Program-made: the position numbers and the translations under genes
Notes under the pieces: model-generated
The model's input: the letters and a program-made list of their open reading frames with translations, nothing else
Databases searched by the model: none
Told to the model about the DNA's origin: nothing
In this document: positions 26,438 through 34,330 of the stretch, piece after piece
Position numbering within the stretch: position 1 is the first letter of the stretch
Layout of the letters: each line of letters opens with the position of its first letter
From: CAVWCQ01 sp963753545
GTDB taxonomy: Bacteria > Chloroflexota > Anaerolineae > Aggregatilineales > Aggregatilineaceae
Direction of reading: 5' to 3'
Length of the DNA: 64,000 nt
Assembly (NCBI GenBank): GCA_963753545.1
Contig: CAVWCQ010000008.1
Span: 806,001-870,000, forward strand

Positions 26438-27088
26438 TTAGGGCGTGGTGGTGGGAGTCAGCAGCGCGGGATCAGGCTCACGCGGGCGGCCTTCCACCAC
26501 AAAGACGCCATCCTCGACGCGCAGGGTATTCGCGTCCATGTAGTAGATCGTTTCCAGGCGGTTAAACGGCTTGCGGATCAGGTCTTTGATCTGCCCGGTA
26601 ATGGCGTCGACCAGAAACGACGGCAGGCCCACCCCGCCGACGAGAACCTGATCAATGGAAAAAACGAGGTGTCCGTCCGCATCGACCTGGGGCCGCACGA
26701 TCATCTCCATCGGCAGGTTCAGATCGGCAGTGGTTACCTGGGCATAAACACGCATTATGCCGTTGTCCAGCCCGGCCTGAACGTTTGTGAAGGGGAACGA
26801 ACTGCCGCGCCGCTCGGCAAAGGACGCCGCTTCCAGGCCGAGCCACGACGAGATTTGTTCCTCGGTGAAGACCAGCCGGAAACGCCCCTCGGTACGCGCC
26901 TGCCGGCTGGCATCGGCCATCAAATCCTCGAACGACTGGGCCTGAACGGACTGCGCCGTGAAGTGCTTGCTGATCGGCGGCGTGACTGGCTCAGTGAGTA
27001 GCGCATGGAGGACAATCGCTCCGGCGATGCAGATCACCAGCAGGATCAGCAGCAAACCAACAACCCGTTTTCGACGTCTGGAACGCAT
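26438..27088 (-). CDS. Membrane-anchored extracytoplasmic protein
   Basis: 216 residues. A basic N terminus (MRSRRRKRV) and a helix (VGLLLILLVICIAGAIVLHAL) anchor a soluble extracytoplasmic domain. Its conserved FTEEQISSWLGLE and NVQAGLDNGIMRVYAQV are shared with the protein at 24850-25453. A Pro/Thr tail ends the protein. The start ATG lies 2 nt after the stop of the Na/Pi gene, so the two are translationally coupled. The function is unknown; an envelope lipid- or polymer-binding role is possible. Confidence 0.7.
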   Translation of the reverse strand: MRSRRRKRVVGLLLILLVICIAGAIVLHALLTEPVTPPISKHFTAQSVQAQSFEDLMADASRQARTEGRFRLVFTEEQISSWLGLEAASFAERRGSSFPFTNVQAGLDNGIMRVYAQVTTADLNLPMEMIVRPQVDADGHLVFSIDQVLVGGVGLPSFLVDAITGQIKDLIRKPFNRLETIYYMDANTLRVEDGVFVVEGRPREPDPALLTPTTTP

Positions 27089-27090
27089 CT

Positions 27091-28152
27091 CTACACAATC
27101 ACCAGCAGCAGCGGCAGTAAAATAAAAACGGTCATATAACTCCACAGTGCTTTCGGATGGTTGAGCATGTAATCAACCGCACCCTGCACCCAGCGTTCAT
27201 AGGTCCGGAAGCCGAGCAGAATGTACGACAGTGACACCAGTGAGATGGTGATCATTTCAACCACGACTAATGTTACCGCAATCGGGTTTTGCAGCAGCAG
27301 GGCAGTTGCCAGCGTATCGACAAACGTTGTAATCCCCGCGCCCATAATATAGGGGATGAGTGTCTGCCGCTTGATATAGTTGCGCGCCACCAGGGGAACC
27401 ATCAACCCCAGCGATACTGAGACCGAGAGCGTGACGAGGGTGACGGTTCCGCCCAGCAGAAACATCACGATAGGGCTGTGGAAAATCCGGCTGGACGTGA
27501 TCATCCGCTCGTTGTCCAGTGATATTTCCGGCAGGGCGCGGTCAAACAGGCGGAAGCTGAACATCATGACCGCCATGCCGACAAAAAACAGTGACCAGTT
27601 GGGCATAAACCCGGTAAGCAGATTCAGGATTGGCTTAAAAAGCACATCGACGCTCGATGTGGCATCCTGCACTTCGCCCAGTTGAAGTGAATTGAGAATC
27701 CGGTATTTGAGCAGCAGAAAACCAATAAAGATCGCCGGAACCTGGACGGTCTGAGCGACAATGAGGGCCAGCAGCCCGACACCCATCGCCGAACGCGGCT
27801 TTCCCACGCTCGATTTGCGCCGGATCGAGTAGATTAGCCCGATCAGCAGAACGATAAACGCGGCCCCAATGCGCGACCCGTTGATCATGCCGAAGGCAGC
27901 AATGGGCGTGACGACATGGGCATCTGTCAGGGCGAGAGCCATTGCCGCAATGGGCGATCCACTGAGGATCAGCACAGCGCCCAGCCATCCGAAGCCCATC
28001 CCATCGAGCAGCCCGGTTACCTGCAAATGCTCGTAAATCAGCGGTTCGAGCGAGCGAGCCCCGGTTTTGAGCACCTGCAGGGCCAGCGCAAAAATGAAGA
28101 TGCTGACGAGTGCCAGCGCGATTTTTCGCCAGTGAGCGCGCAGCCGATTCAT
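27091..28152 (-). CDS. Na/Pi cotransporter-family membrane protein
   Basis: 353 residues from ATG at 28152 with eight or more helices. Two inverted half-repeats are visible. The first has LILSGSPIAAMALALTDAHV and INGSRIGAAFIVL, the second LLGGTVTLVTLSVSVSLGLM and YIMGAGITTFVDTLATALL. This is the layout of the PF02690 Na/phosphate cotransporter family, although the usual QSSS motif is degenerate. It probably moves phosphate or another anion with sodium. No ribosome binding site is obvious, and the frame is open to 28335, so the start is uncertain. Confidence 0.65.
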   Translation of the reverse strand: MNRLRAHWRKIALALVSIFIFALALQVLKTGARSLEPLIYEHLQVTGLLDGMGFGWLGAVLILSGSPIAAMALALTDAHVVTPIAAFGMINGSRIGAAFIVLLIGLIYSIRRKSSVGKPRSAMGVGLLALIVAQTVQVPAIFIGFLLLKYRILNSLQLGEVQDATSSVDVLFKPILNLLTGFMPNWSLFFVGMAVMMFSFRLFDRALPEISLDNERMITSSRIFHSPIVMFLLGGTVTLVTLSVSVSLGLMVPLVARNYIKRQTLIPYIMGAGITTFVDTLATALLLQNPIAVTLVVVEMITISLVSLSYILLGFRTYERWVQGAVDYMLNHPKALWSYMTVFILLPLLLVIV

Positions 28153-28270
28153 GCTGGTTGTGAGTTTGATCAGTGGCGTGATCTCCGTTTCAATCTTGGG
28201 AAAAACGGCAAGCGCCGTATAATCTCGATAGCCTGACTTGATTATTGACTTCTTAGTGGGGAGCCGCCCA

Positions 28271-30373
28271 ATGTCTTTTTCTTCACCCACTCTGCGCTTC
28301 TTTCGCCCTCTATCCCGTTCGGTGAGCCGCTCCATCGTGACGGCGCTCCTGGTGGTCGCCGCCTGTACGCTGCTGTCGATCAGCGCCTACCGCTTCCGCC
28401 CGATGGCGAAGAGCCTGATCCATTATCGCCCCACACCGGAACTGGAAAATTATTACCGGGCTGGCGCGGTGGAATTTCTCATCGTGGGGTCACTCGCGCT
28501 GCTCATGGCCCTGGCTGTCAACCGTCGGGATATCTTTCCTGCCCCGTTTGAGCGGGTTCATGCCGCGTGGCCTGTGCTCTCGCAACGTTCGCTGCTGCTG
28601 GTGGCGCTGGGTGTGCTGGCGCTGCTCACCCTGGCTGAAATCAACGGCGGGCTGGCAGGGGTGAAGTTCCTGGAAGGGCGGTCCAACCAGACACAGTTCG
28701 CGCTGTTCGCGGGCGGGCTGGTCCTGCTGGCCGCCGGATTAGCCGGGGCAGGGCGTCCGCGCCTGGGGGAGATCACTATTCCCTGGGGTGAAGTGATGAT
28801 TGTAGGGCTGATCACCCTGATCGCCCTCAGCGTGCGTGTCTGGCGCTTGGGCGACTCGGTGCGCGTGCTGGTCGACGAGGTGCATTTTGCGCTCGGTGTG
28901 AATTACTTCCGGGCGTTTCGTGATGTCAAACTGCTGGCCCCCATGCCCACATCGGCCTCATTCCCATTTATTTTCTCCTATGGGCAGCTTACCGGGGTGG
29001 AATGGTTTGGGCGCAACCTGTTCGGACTGCGGATTCTGAGCGCCGTGCTGGGCGCGCTGACCGTTCCGGCGCTTTATCTGCTGGCCCGCGAACTGTTTGA
29101 TCACTGGACGGCGGTGCTGGCGGCGCTGCTGCTGGCGACCTTTCCGCCGCATGTCCATTACAGCCGCCTCGCCCTGAACAATATTGCCGATCCGTTCTTT
29201 GGCACGCTGGCCCTGGCCCTGGTGGCGCGAGGGTGGCGGACAGATCGCCGCCTGGATTATGTGCTGGCGGGTGTATCGCTGGGTCTCACTCAGTATTTTT
29301 ATGAGGGCGGGCGGCTGCTTTACCCGGCGCTGCTGGGGGGCTGGTCGGTGGCCGGGCTGCTGTTGTGGCGGCCTCGCCCCTCGTGGCGCGGTCTGGTCCT
29401 GCTGGCGCTGGCCTTTGCCATCGTCGCCATGCCGATCTACTACACGCTGGAGGGCGTGGAATTCCCCACCCTTAACCGGTTGGACAATACGGCGCTCAAC
29501 GACAAATACTGGGCGACCGGGCGCGAACCGGACACGCTGGAAACGCGCTGGGAGCATCTCAAACACTCGCTGGAGATGTACGTCAATTCGCCGGAGAACA
29601 CCTTTGTTTATTACTACCTGTACTATGGCGGCAAACATCCGCTGATCCTGGAATATATCATTCCCTTCTTTTTCCTGGGGATCGTCTTTGCCCTGTGGCG
29701 CTGGCGGACGCCCGGTGTGCTGCCCGTGCCCTGGGTGCTGGGGACGTCACTGGGCAATATGATGATGGTTGAGAGCGGCGTGACGGCGCGCTACGTGGTG
29801 GCTTTCCCGGCTCTGGCGCTGCTGATCGCGCTGGGGATCCGGTACACGATTCCGCTGCTGTGGCCCGCACGCCTGCCCACTCATTTCCAGCCCGTGCTGA
29901 TGGGCGCGATTGCCGGGGGATTGATGGCGGCCCAGGCGATTTTTTATTTCGGCCCCTTTCTCGACCTCTTTAATGTGGAGGTGCGCGCCTACGTGGATCG
30001 GGACGTGGAAGACGCGCTGCTGAGATCGCTCGATTTTCCCGATGGTACCCAGATTCACATCATCGACAGCCGCCGCGTGCTGCCGCCTATCGACGCCCAG
30101 CGGTTTCTGTCCTTTTTGCGTGATGGCGCGACAGTGGAGGTCGTTCCGGTGGGCACGTACCAGCCGATGGGCCTGCTCAATCTGCCGCGCACGATTAACC
30201 ACGCTTTTTTCGTGGTCCCGGATGATTCCTACACCATCAGCGCTCTGATCAATACGTTTGGGCCGCAAACACTGCTCTACAGCTCCGACAAGGACGTTCC
30301 CCCAGAAAAGCAGTTTGCCCTCTACTGGGTGCCCGCGCTGCCGAATATGCAGCGACCTCGGCCAGACGGATAA
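28271..30373 (+). CDS. GT39-type membrane glycosyltransferase
   Basis: 700 residues, ATG at 28271 with GGGAG upstream. At least ten membrane helices are present. The first large loop carries an acidic pair (VLVDEVHFALGVNYFRA near residue 200) at the position of the catalytic Asp in PMT/ArnT/GT39 enzymes. ALYLLARELFDHWTAVLAALL and HYSRLALNNIADPF are typical for the superfamily. These enzymes transfer sugars from polyprenyl phosphates to proteins or lipids on the outer face of the membrane. It diverges from the Na/Pi gene. Confidence 0.82.
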   Translation: MSFSSPTLRFFRPLSRSVSRSIVTALLVVAACTLLSISAYRFRPMAKSLIHYRPTPELENYYRAGAVEFLIVGSLALLMALAVNRRDIFPAPFERVHAAWPVLSQRSLLLVALGVLALLTLAEINGGLAGVKFLEGRSNQTQFALFAGGLVLLAAGLAGAGRPRLGEITIPWGEVMIVGLITLIALSVRVWRLGDSVRVLVDEVHFALGVNYFRAFRDVKLLAPMPTSASFPFIFSYGQLTGVEWFGRNLFGLRILSAVLGALTVPALYLLARELFDHWTAVLAALLLATFPPHVHYSRLALNNIADPFFGTLALALVARGWRTDRRLDYVLAGVSLGLTQYFYEGGRLLYPALLGGWSVAGLLLWRPRPSWRGLVLLALAFAIVAMPIYYTLEGVEFPTLNRLDNTALNDKYWATGREPDTLETRWEHLKHSLEMYVNSPENTFVYYYLYYGGKHPLILEYIIPFFFLGIVFALWRWRTPGVLPVPWVLGTSLGNMMMVESGVTARYVVAFPALALLIALGIRYTIPLLWPARLPTHFQPVLMGAIAGGLMAAQAIFYFGPFLDLFNVEVRAYVDRDVEDALLRSLDFPDGTQIHIIDSRRVLPPIDAQRFLSFLRDGATVEVVPVGTYQPMGLLNLPRTINHAFFVVPDDSYTISALINTFGPQTLLYSSDKDVPPEKQFALYWVPALPNMQRPRPDG

Positions 30374-30626
30374 AGGGCGTATTTCCAGCCTTTTCAGAAG
30401 CACTCTCGCGTCATTCGGTTCTGTATCCGCTCGATCAGGATGGTTCATAAGCAGACCGCCACTTTCCTCTTTCCGTATCCAGCATTCTTTACCTTTGTTG
30501 TACCGTTCATGGGGCTTACCGTGATACTTGTTACAACTTCTTTATAGTAAATATCTTGAAACAGGAGACATACTGTCCTACTATATGAATAGCGCCGTAA
30601 TGTTCATCAGAAACACTCACCGGATA

Positions 30627-30647
30627 CCCCCGCCTTTAGGCGTGGGG
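30627..30647 (+). repeat. Left-end hairpin with bulged T
   Basis: CCCC-CGCC, loop TTTA, GGCG-T-GGGG: an eight-pair stem with an unpaired T, as in IS200/IS605 ends recognised by Y1 transposases. Confidence 0.7.
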
Positions 30648-30711
30648 AGGAAGGTGAGACTTCTCCTTTCAAGACTTGTTGAACCAGAGCAAGTGAGTCA
30701 AAATCAACGGT

Positions 30712-31799
30712 ATGAAACTGATCGCGCAAGTGAAACTGCAACCGACGCCGGAACAGGCGGACCTGCTCAAACACACCCTGGAGGTGGCCAATGCGGCGGC
30801 TAATTGGGTGAGCGCTTACGCCTGGGAAAGCCAGGTCTTTGGGCAGTATGACTTGCATCACGCTCTGTACTATGCGGTCCGCGACCAGTTCCCCTTGTCG
30901 GCGCAAATGGTGGTTCGGATGCTGGCTAAAGTCGCCGACGCTTACCAATTGAACCGCCAAGCAAAGCGCGTCTTTCACCCACAGGGCAGTATCGCCTACG
31001 ACAAACGGATTTGTCGTGGCGCTTGCCGGCGCAAACCATCTCCCTCTGGACGATTGGCGGGCGGCAAACGATCCCTTTTGTCGCCGGGGAGGGGCAGTGG
31101 CGCTTGCTGGCGGCGATGCAAGGCGAAGCCGACCTGATCTATCGACGCGGGAACTTCTACCTGCATCAGGTCTGCAAAGCGGACGAACCGCCGACCGAAG
31201 CGGTGGAGGACTTCCTGGGGGTTGACCTGGGCATCGTCAACCTGGCGACGGACAGCGATGGAACGACCTACAGCGGCAGCGCGGTGAACCAGGTGCGTGA
31301 CCGTCACCGCCGCTTGCGGGCCAGGTTGCAGCGCAAGGGCACGAAAAGCGCCCGGCGCAGACTGCACCACCTCAGCGGAAAAGAAAGCCGCTTTGCCAAA
31401 GATGTGAACCACACGATCAGCAAACGGATCGTGGCTGCGGCGCAAGACACCGGACGCGGCATCGCCCTGGAAGACTTGGGCGGTATTCGTGACCGGGTAA
31501 CGGTTCGGCGCGGCCAGAGAGCCACGGTGCATAGTTGGTCGTTCTTTCAACTGCGCTCCTTTATTGAGTACAAAGCACGGCTGGCCGGTGTGCCCGTGCT
31601 GGCGGTTGACCCCCGCAACACCTCGCGGACGTGCCCCTCGTGCGGCCATATCGATAAACTCAACCGTCCCTCGCAAAGCACCTTCTCCTGTGTGAAATGC
31701 GGATTCTCTGGTCTGGCAGATCACATCGCGGCGGGCAATATTGCCCGTCGGGCGGCTGTCAACCCGCCCTACGTCTCGGCTACTGGACTTGTTCCGTAG
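30712..31799 (+). CDS. tnpB: TnpB RNA-guided nuclease (frameshifted)
   Basis: The restored protein has about 362 residues. The N-terminal domain (MKLIAQVKLQPTPEQADLL) is followed by a RuvC domain with all three acidic positions: Asp in VDLGIVNLAT, Glu in IALEDLGGI and Asp in LADHIAAGNIARR. The zinc finger is CPSCG and CVKCG. TnpB cuts DNA under guidance of an omega RNA made from the right end of the element. The TTT at 31010-31012 lacks one base, splitting the ORF after AYDKRI; with one T added the frame reads RILSWRLPAQ. All catalytic features are intact, so it may be functional if the indel is an error. Confidence 0.88.
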
Positions 31800-31846
31800 A
31801 GCCAGGGACAAGCCCCTCGCTTGAGCGATGGGGTCGTTGACTGAAA
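31650..31846 (+). ncRNA. Predicted omega RNA region of the TnpB element
   Basis: In IS200/IS605 elements the guide RNA scaffold covers the 3' end of tnpB and the right end and finishes at the element boundary, followed by the guide. The hairpin at 31813-31833 would be part of it. The extent is inferred by analogy. Confidence 0.4.
31813..31833 (+). repeat. Right-end hairpin with bulged T
   Basis: CCCC-TCGC, loop TTGA, GCGA-T-GGGG, the same geometry as the left end. Confidence 0.7.
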
Positions 31847-31858
31847 GGTTTAACCGAG

Positions 31859-32242
31859 ATGCCAATACATTTCGAATGGATGGAGGGCGAGCCTATTCTT
31901 CTAGCCTCGCTCAGCGGCAAGGTAACACCGGAGATGATTTACCAGCTCTATGAAGAGTCCGCGAGGTTGGCCGACGAAGCGGGTCATGCCTACCGGATAA
32001 CGGATGTCAGTGATCTGGACGGTTCGTTTGGTGATCTGGTACTCGTCATGGCAAAAGCGGCAAGCGGGCAGCCGGGTTCACCTTCCGATCCTCGGATTAC
32101 TGCCGTCCTGGTTGGAAGTGAAATGCTGGTTCGCATCTACGCAGAGGGGTTGAGGCAGGAGCAGTACGGAAAGCTGAACGTGCCGCTGTTCGCCAATCAT
32201 GATGAGGCGCTGGTTTATCTGCGGGAACAGATGCCTGTCTAA
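31859..32242 (+). CDS. STAS/SpoIIAA-like protein
   Basis: 127 residues. The pattern of an N-terminal strand (HFEWMEGEPILLASLSGKVT), helix, YRITDVSDLDGSF and a central hydrophobic strand ITAVLVGSEMLVRIYAEGL resembles the SpoIIAA-like/STAS fold. This fold is common in regulators and lipid- or nucleotide-binding proteins. ATG at 31859 lies only 13 nt after the TnpB element, which probably displaced its promoter or 5' region. A strong terminator follows. The function is unknown. Confidence 0.5.
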   Translation: MPIHFEWMEGEPILLASLSGKVTPEMIYQLYEESARLADEAGHAYRITDVSDLDGSFGDLVLVMAKAASGQPGSPSDPRITAVLVGSEMLVRIYAEGLRQEQYGKLNVPLFANHDEALVYLREQMPV

Positions 32243-32272
32243 TCGCGCCGGGCAGGGAATCACTTGTGGGGG

Positions 32273-32304
32273 GAGATGGGACAGTGGTCCCGTCTCTTTT
32301 TTTT
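32273..32304 (+). terminator. Strong Rho-independent terminator
   Basis: GAGATGGGAC (32273-32282) pairs with GTCCCGTCTC (32287-32296) and is followed by eight T. Confidence 0.92.
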
Positions 32305-32313
32305 ATCTTGCAC

Positions 32314-32342
32314 TTGACAAACAGAACGTTTGTTCGTATCAT
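32314..32342 (+). promoter_or_regulatory. Sigma70 promoter with SOS-box-like operator
   Basis: TTGACA (32314-32319) and TATCAT (32337-32342) are 17 nt apart. Between them is GAACGTTTGTTC (32324-32335), an exact match to the Gram-positive-type LexA site GAAC-N4-GTTC. It starts immediately after the preceding terminator, so it opens a new transcription unit, with initiation expected near 32349. Confidence 0.75.
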
Positions 32343-32348
32343 ATACAT

Positions 32349-32489
32349 ATTGTCCGTTGTTAGTGGATCTTTTCGTTACCCCCAACCGCTGCTGGTACGT
32401 TTCCCCCCCCAACTCCTCGTGCGAACGTACTGGCACCAAGCCGGGCGGCCCAGGCGACCAAAAATCGCAGGGCCGCCTGGTTCTTTTTA
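32349..32489 (+). ncRNA. Candidate structured small RNA or attenuated leader
   Basis: About 141 nt between the SOS-like promoter and an intrinsic terminator with no ORF of note. Hairpin 1 pairs 32391-32402 with 32423-32434 (12 pairs, some G-U). It exposes a 20-nt loop with eight C followed by AACTCCTCGTGC, complementary to Shine-Dalgarno-like GAGGAGTT. Hairpin 2 is the terminator. Read-through would produce the response regulator mRNA. It resembles no RNA family I know. Confidence 0.6.
32441..32489 (+). terminator. Terminator/attenuator before the response regulator gene
   Basis: CCGGGCGGCCC (32441-32451) pairs over 11 positions with GGGCCGCCTGG (32470-32480), followed by TTCTTTTTATT. Confidence 0.85.
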
Positions 32490-32561
32490 TTCCACATTGG
32501 CCCATTTGCCTGTTCGCGAGTATTATGAAAAGAAGGTGGCGACGGCGGTTGGAGGAATTCT

Positions 32562-32930
32562 GTGTCCAAACGTATTCTCTACATTGACGACAACCCTGCT
32601 GACCAGCGCCTTGTTCAAAAAGTGCTCAGTTCTCACGGCTATGAGCTTGTGCTGGCCAGCGACGGGGAAAGCGGATTACAACTGGCTCAGTCAGAGAAAC
32701 CCGATCTGATCCTGGTAGATGTGCAGATGCCGGGATTAAATGGGTTGGAGACCGCACACCGTTTACGAGAACTCTCATGCTGCCAATACACGCCTATTGT
32801 AGCCCTGACTGCCTACCTGGATCAGTATAAGCGCCAGCTTTATCTGGATGCTGGCTTCACGGATTACCAGCAAAAACAGGCCGGGATCAAGCCTCTCCTG
32901 GTCCTGGTCCAGCGGTTTTTGGACGGATAG
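32562..32930 (+). CDS. Single-domain response regulator (REC)
   Basis: 122 residues from GTG at 32562, with GGAGG 6 nt upstream. ILYIDDNPADQRLVQ supplies the acidic pair, LILVDVQMPG the phospho-acceptor Asp, IVALTAYL the Thr, and GFTDYQQKQ the Lys region, slightly shifted from the usual YxxKP. There is no output domain, so it must act through protein-protein contact or as phosphate sink. Its mRNA begins at an SOS-like promoter and crosses an intrinsic terminator. The stop codon lies inside an inverted repeat (ACGGATAG and CTATCCGT). Confidence 0.85.
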   Translation: MSKRILYIDDNPADQRLVQKVLSSHGYELVLASDGESGLQLAQSEKPDLILVDVQMPGLNGLETAHRLRELSCCQYTPIVALTAYLDQYKRQLYLDAGFTDYQQKQAGIKPLLVLVQRFLDG

Positions 32931-32939
32931 TCCAACAAC

Positions 32940-33022
32940 CTATCCGTAAATCATTGGGCGCGGCGGCTTAGCGGCTTCGCCGCACGCTAGCAGCGCCCCT
33001 ACAAAAACGAATTTACGGATAG
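32940..33022. repeat. Repeat hairpin flanked by 12-bp inverted repeats
   Basis: CTATCCGTAAAT (32940-32951) and ATTTACGGATAG (33011-33022) flank a GGGCGCGGCGGC, GCGGCTTCGCCGC and CAGCGCCCCTAC hairpin unit. This is a miniature-element-like arrangement upstream of the membrane-protein array. Confidence 0.65.
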
Positions 33023-33065
33023 ATGCCAATTTGGTTTTATTCCATTTGAGCGTGAGGAGATCAGA

Positions 33066-33674
33066 ATGACGACTGTATCTGCTCGACCCATCATGTCTCT
33101 GCCTACTGCCCGGCTGCTGGTCGGGGTGACGCTTGTTGTGCTGGCTCTCTTGATGGTGCTGTCCTTTTTTGCTATGAGCTGGCTGGAACTGGAAAAAGAC
33201 ACCGACGACAGCAAGAAAAAAGTGACCCCAGTGGAAATCTGGCAGGGCAAAAACGATGGCGATGAATATTCTCTGCACATCGATAAGGATATTCCCCAGG
33301 GCGGCTTTGATGATGTGCGATTTGTGGACCGCCTGTTGATTATCATGCCGCTGCTGGGTATGGCCGTTGGTATGCTGGCGATTTTTTATGTCCTCATGGC
33401 TCATTCGCCCCGCGCCGTGCTGATCACGATTGCGGCGCTGGCCTTCCTCTTTATGATCTTCCCCTATCTGTGGGAGATGTGGAGTTCCGCTGATTGGAAA
33501 AGCGGCCTGAAAGATTTGGGGTTTAAGGGCAACAGACTGGATCAGGCAATGGAAGCACTGACCGAAACACAAAGCATGGGCGAATTTGCCATGCTCGGTC
33601 TGCTGGCCTTCCTGGCGAGCCTGCTGGGTCTTGTCGCTGAATCGAAACTGCCGCCTACCCTGAAACAAGGATAA
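33066..33674 (+). CDS. Four-helix membrane protein, array member 1
   Basis: 202 residues, GAGGAGATCAGA before ATG at 33066. Helix 1 lies at about 14-36, followed by an extracytoplasmic loop with VTPVEIWQGKNDGDEYSL and GGFDDVRFVDRLLI. Helix 2 lies at about 90-110, helix 3 at about 117-137 (ending FPYLWEMWSSADW) and helix 4 at about 178-195. The loop and helix motifs recur in the next three genes and in the C-terminal half of the TIR protein at 35713. The family is not recognised and no catalytic residue pattern is evident. It is the first gene of a four-gene run with gaps of 3 nt, -4 nt and 4 nt. Confidence 0.75.
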   Translation: MTTVSARPIMSLPTARLLVGVTLVVLALLMVLSFFAMSWLELEKDTDDSKKKVTPVEIWQGKNDGDEYSLHIDKDIPQGGFDDVRFVDRLLIIMPLLGMAVGMLAIFYVLMAHSPRAVLITIAALAFLFMIFPYLWEMWSSADWKSGLKDLGFKGNRLDQAMEALTETQSMGEFAMLGLLAFLASLLGLVAESKLPPTLKQG

Positions 33675-33677
33675 ATC

Positions 33678-34330
33678 ATGCAACGGTTGTCCCTTTTGCT
33701 CCGCCTGCTGAGTGGGGCGATGATGCTGATTTCTGCCGTGCTGCTGTGCTACGGCTTTTTTAAGTGGAGTTGGATGAAAGGCGGCGGCAGCACGTTGACG
33801 CCGTACCAGATCTGGATCGGGAAGGACAAATACGACCAGGGCTTTACCTTTAACATGGCTGCCTATGACCGCGCTCGCTACCGATCTCATGGCAGTGTGG
33901 GCGGCTTTGACGATGTGCGTGGTGTGGATCGCCTGCTGGTTTTTATCCCTGGCGGGGCGCTGGTGTTGGGGCAGGTAGCGGTGCTCTACAGCGTGCGGCG
34001 GCTGGCGGTTAATATCCGGCGGTTAATCGCCCGGCTCTGCTTTTCGCCGTCACGGCGCTCGCGATCACGTTCGTTCTGACGCTGTTCCCATTCGTGTGGC
34101 AGTCCCTCAGTACGTCGAACTGGCAGAATTATTATGAGAAGCAGCAGCCTCCCGAACTCGCTCACGCATGGGTCAGGGGGCGCACGGAACTGTACGACAG
34201 TTGGGAATTTGTCCTGTGCGCCGGGGTCGGGCTGCTTGGGGCACTGCTTGCCGTCGGGCTGGAAGTTTACCCACGGCGCGAACCTGCGCCGCTGCCTGAT
34301 ATTCCCGGAGGGAGAGTCGAACTATCATGA
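33678..34330 (+). CDS. Four-helix membrane protein, array member 2 (frameshifted)
   Basis: AAGGA precedes ATG at 33678, 3 nt after the previous stop. Its loop motif reads LTPYQIWIGKDKYDQGFTF and GGFDDVRGVDRLLVF, followed by FPFVWQSLSTSNWQNYY in the second frame. CCC at 34030-34032 lacks one base; restored, the protein has 217 residues with four helices as in its neighbours. It is the most divergent member: the STGQQ motif before helix 4 is missing. The stop overlaps the next start (ATGA). Confidence 0.72.

Larger units (their letters stand above)
30606..31846 (+). mobile_element. IS200/IS605-type element with TnpB only
   Basis: A tnpB gene is flanked by subterminal imperfect hairpins of identical design at 30627-30647 and 31813-31833. 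No TnpA (Y1 transposase) gene is present, so mobility would need TnpA in trans. The outer ends are estimated: the left near TTCAT at 30603-30607, the right after GTCGTTGACTGAA. It separates the GT39 gene from the STAS-like gene. Confidence 0.75.

Noticed and set aside
30712..31799. Programmed frameshift in tnpB
   Set aside because: There is no slippery heptamer or stimulatory structure at 31010; a missing T in TTT restores the frame, and similar indels occur in unrelated genes throughout the window.
30996..31865. 289-codon reverse ORF across tnpB
   Set aside because: Antisense shadow; the TnpB frame carries RuvC and zinc-finger motifs.
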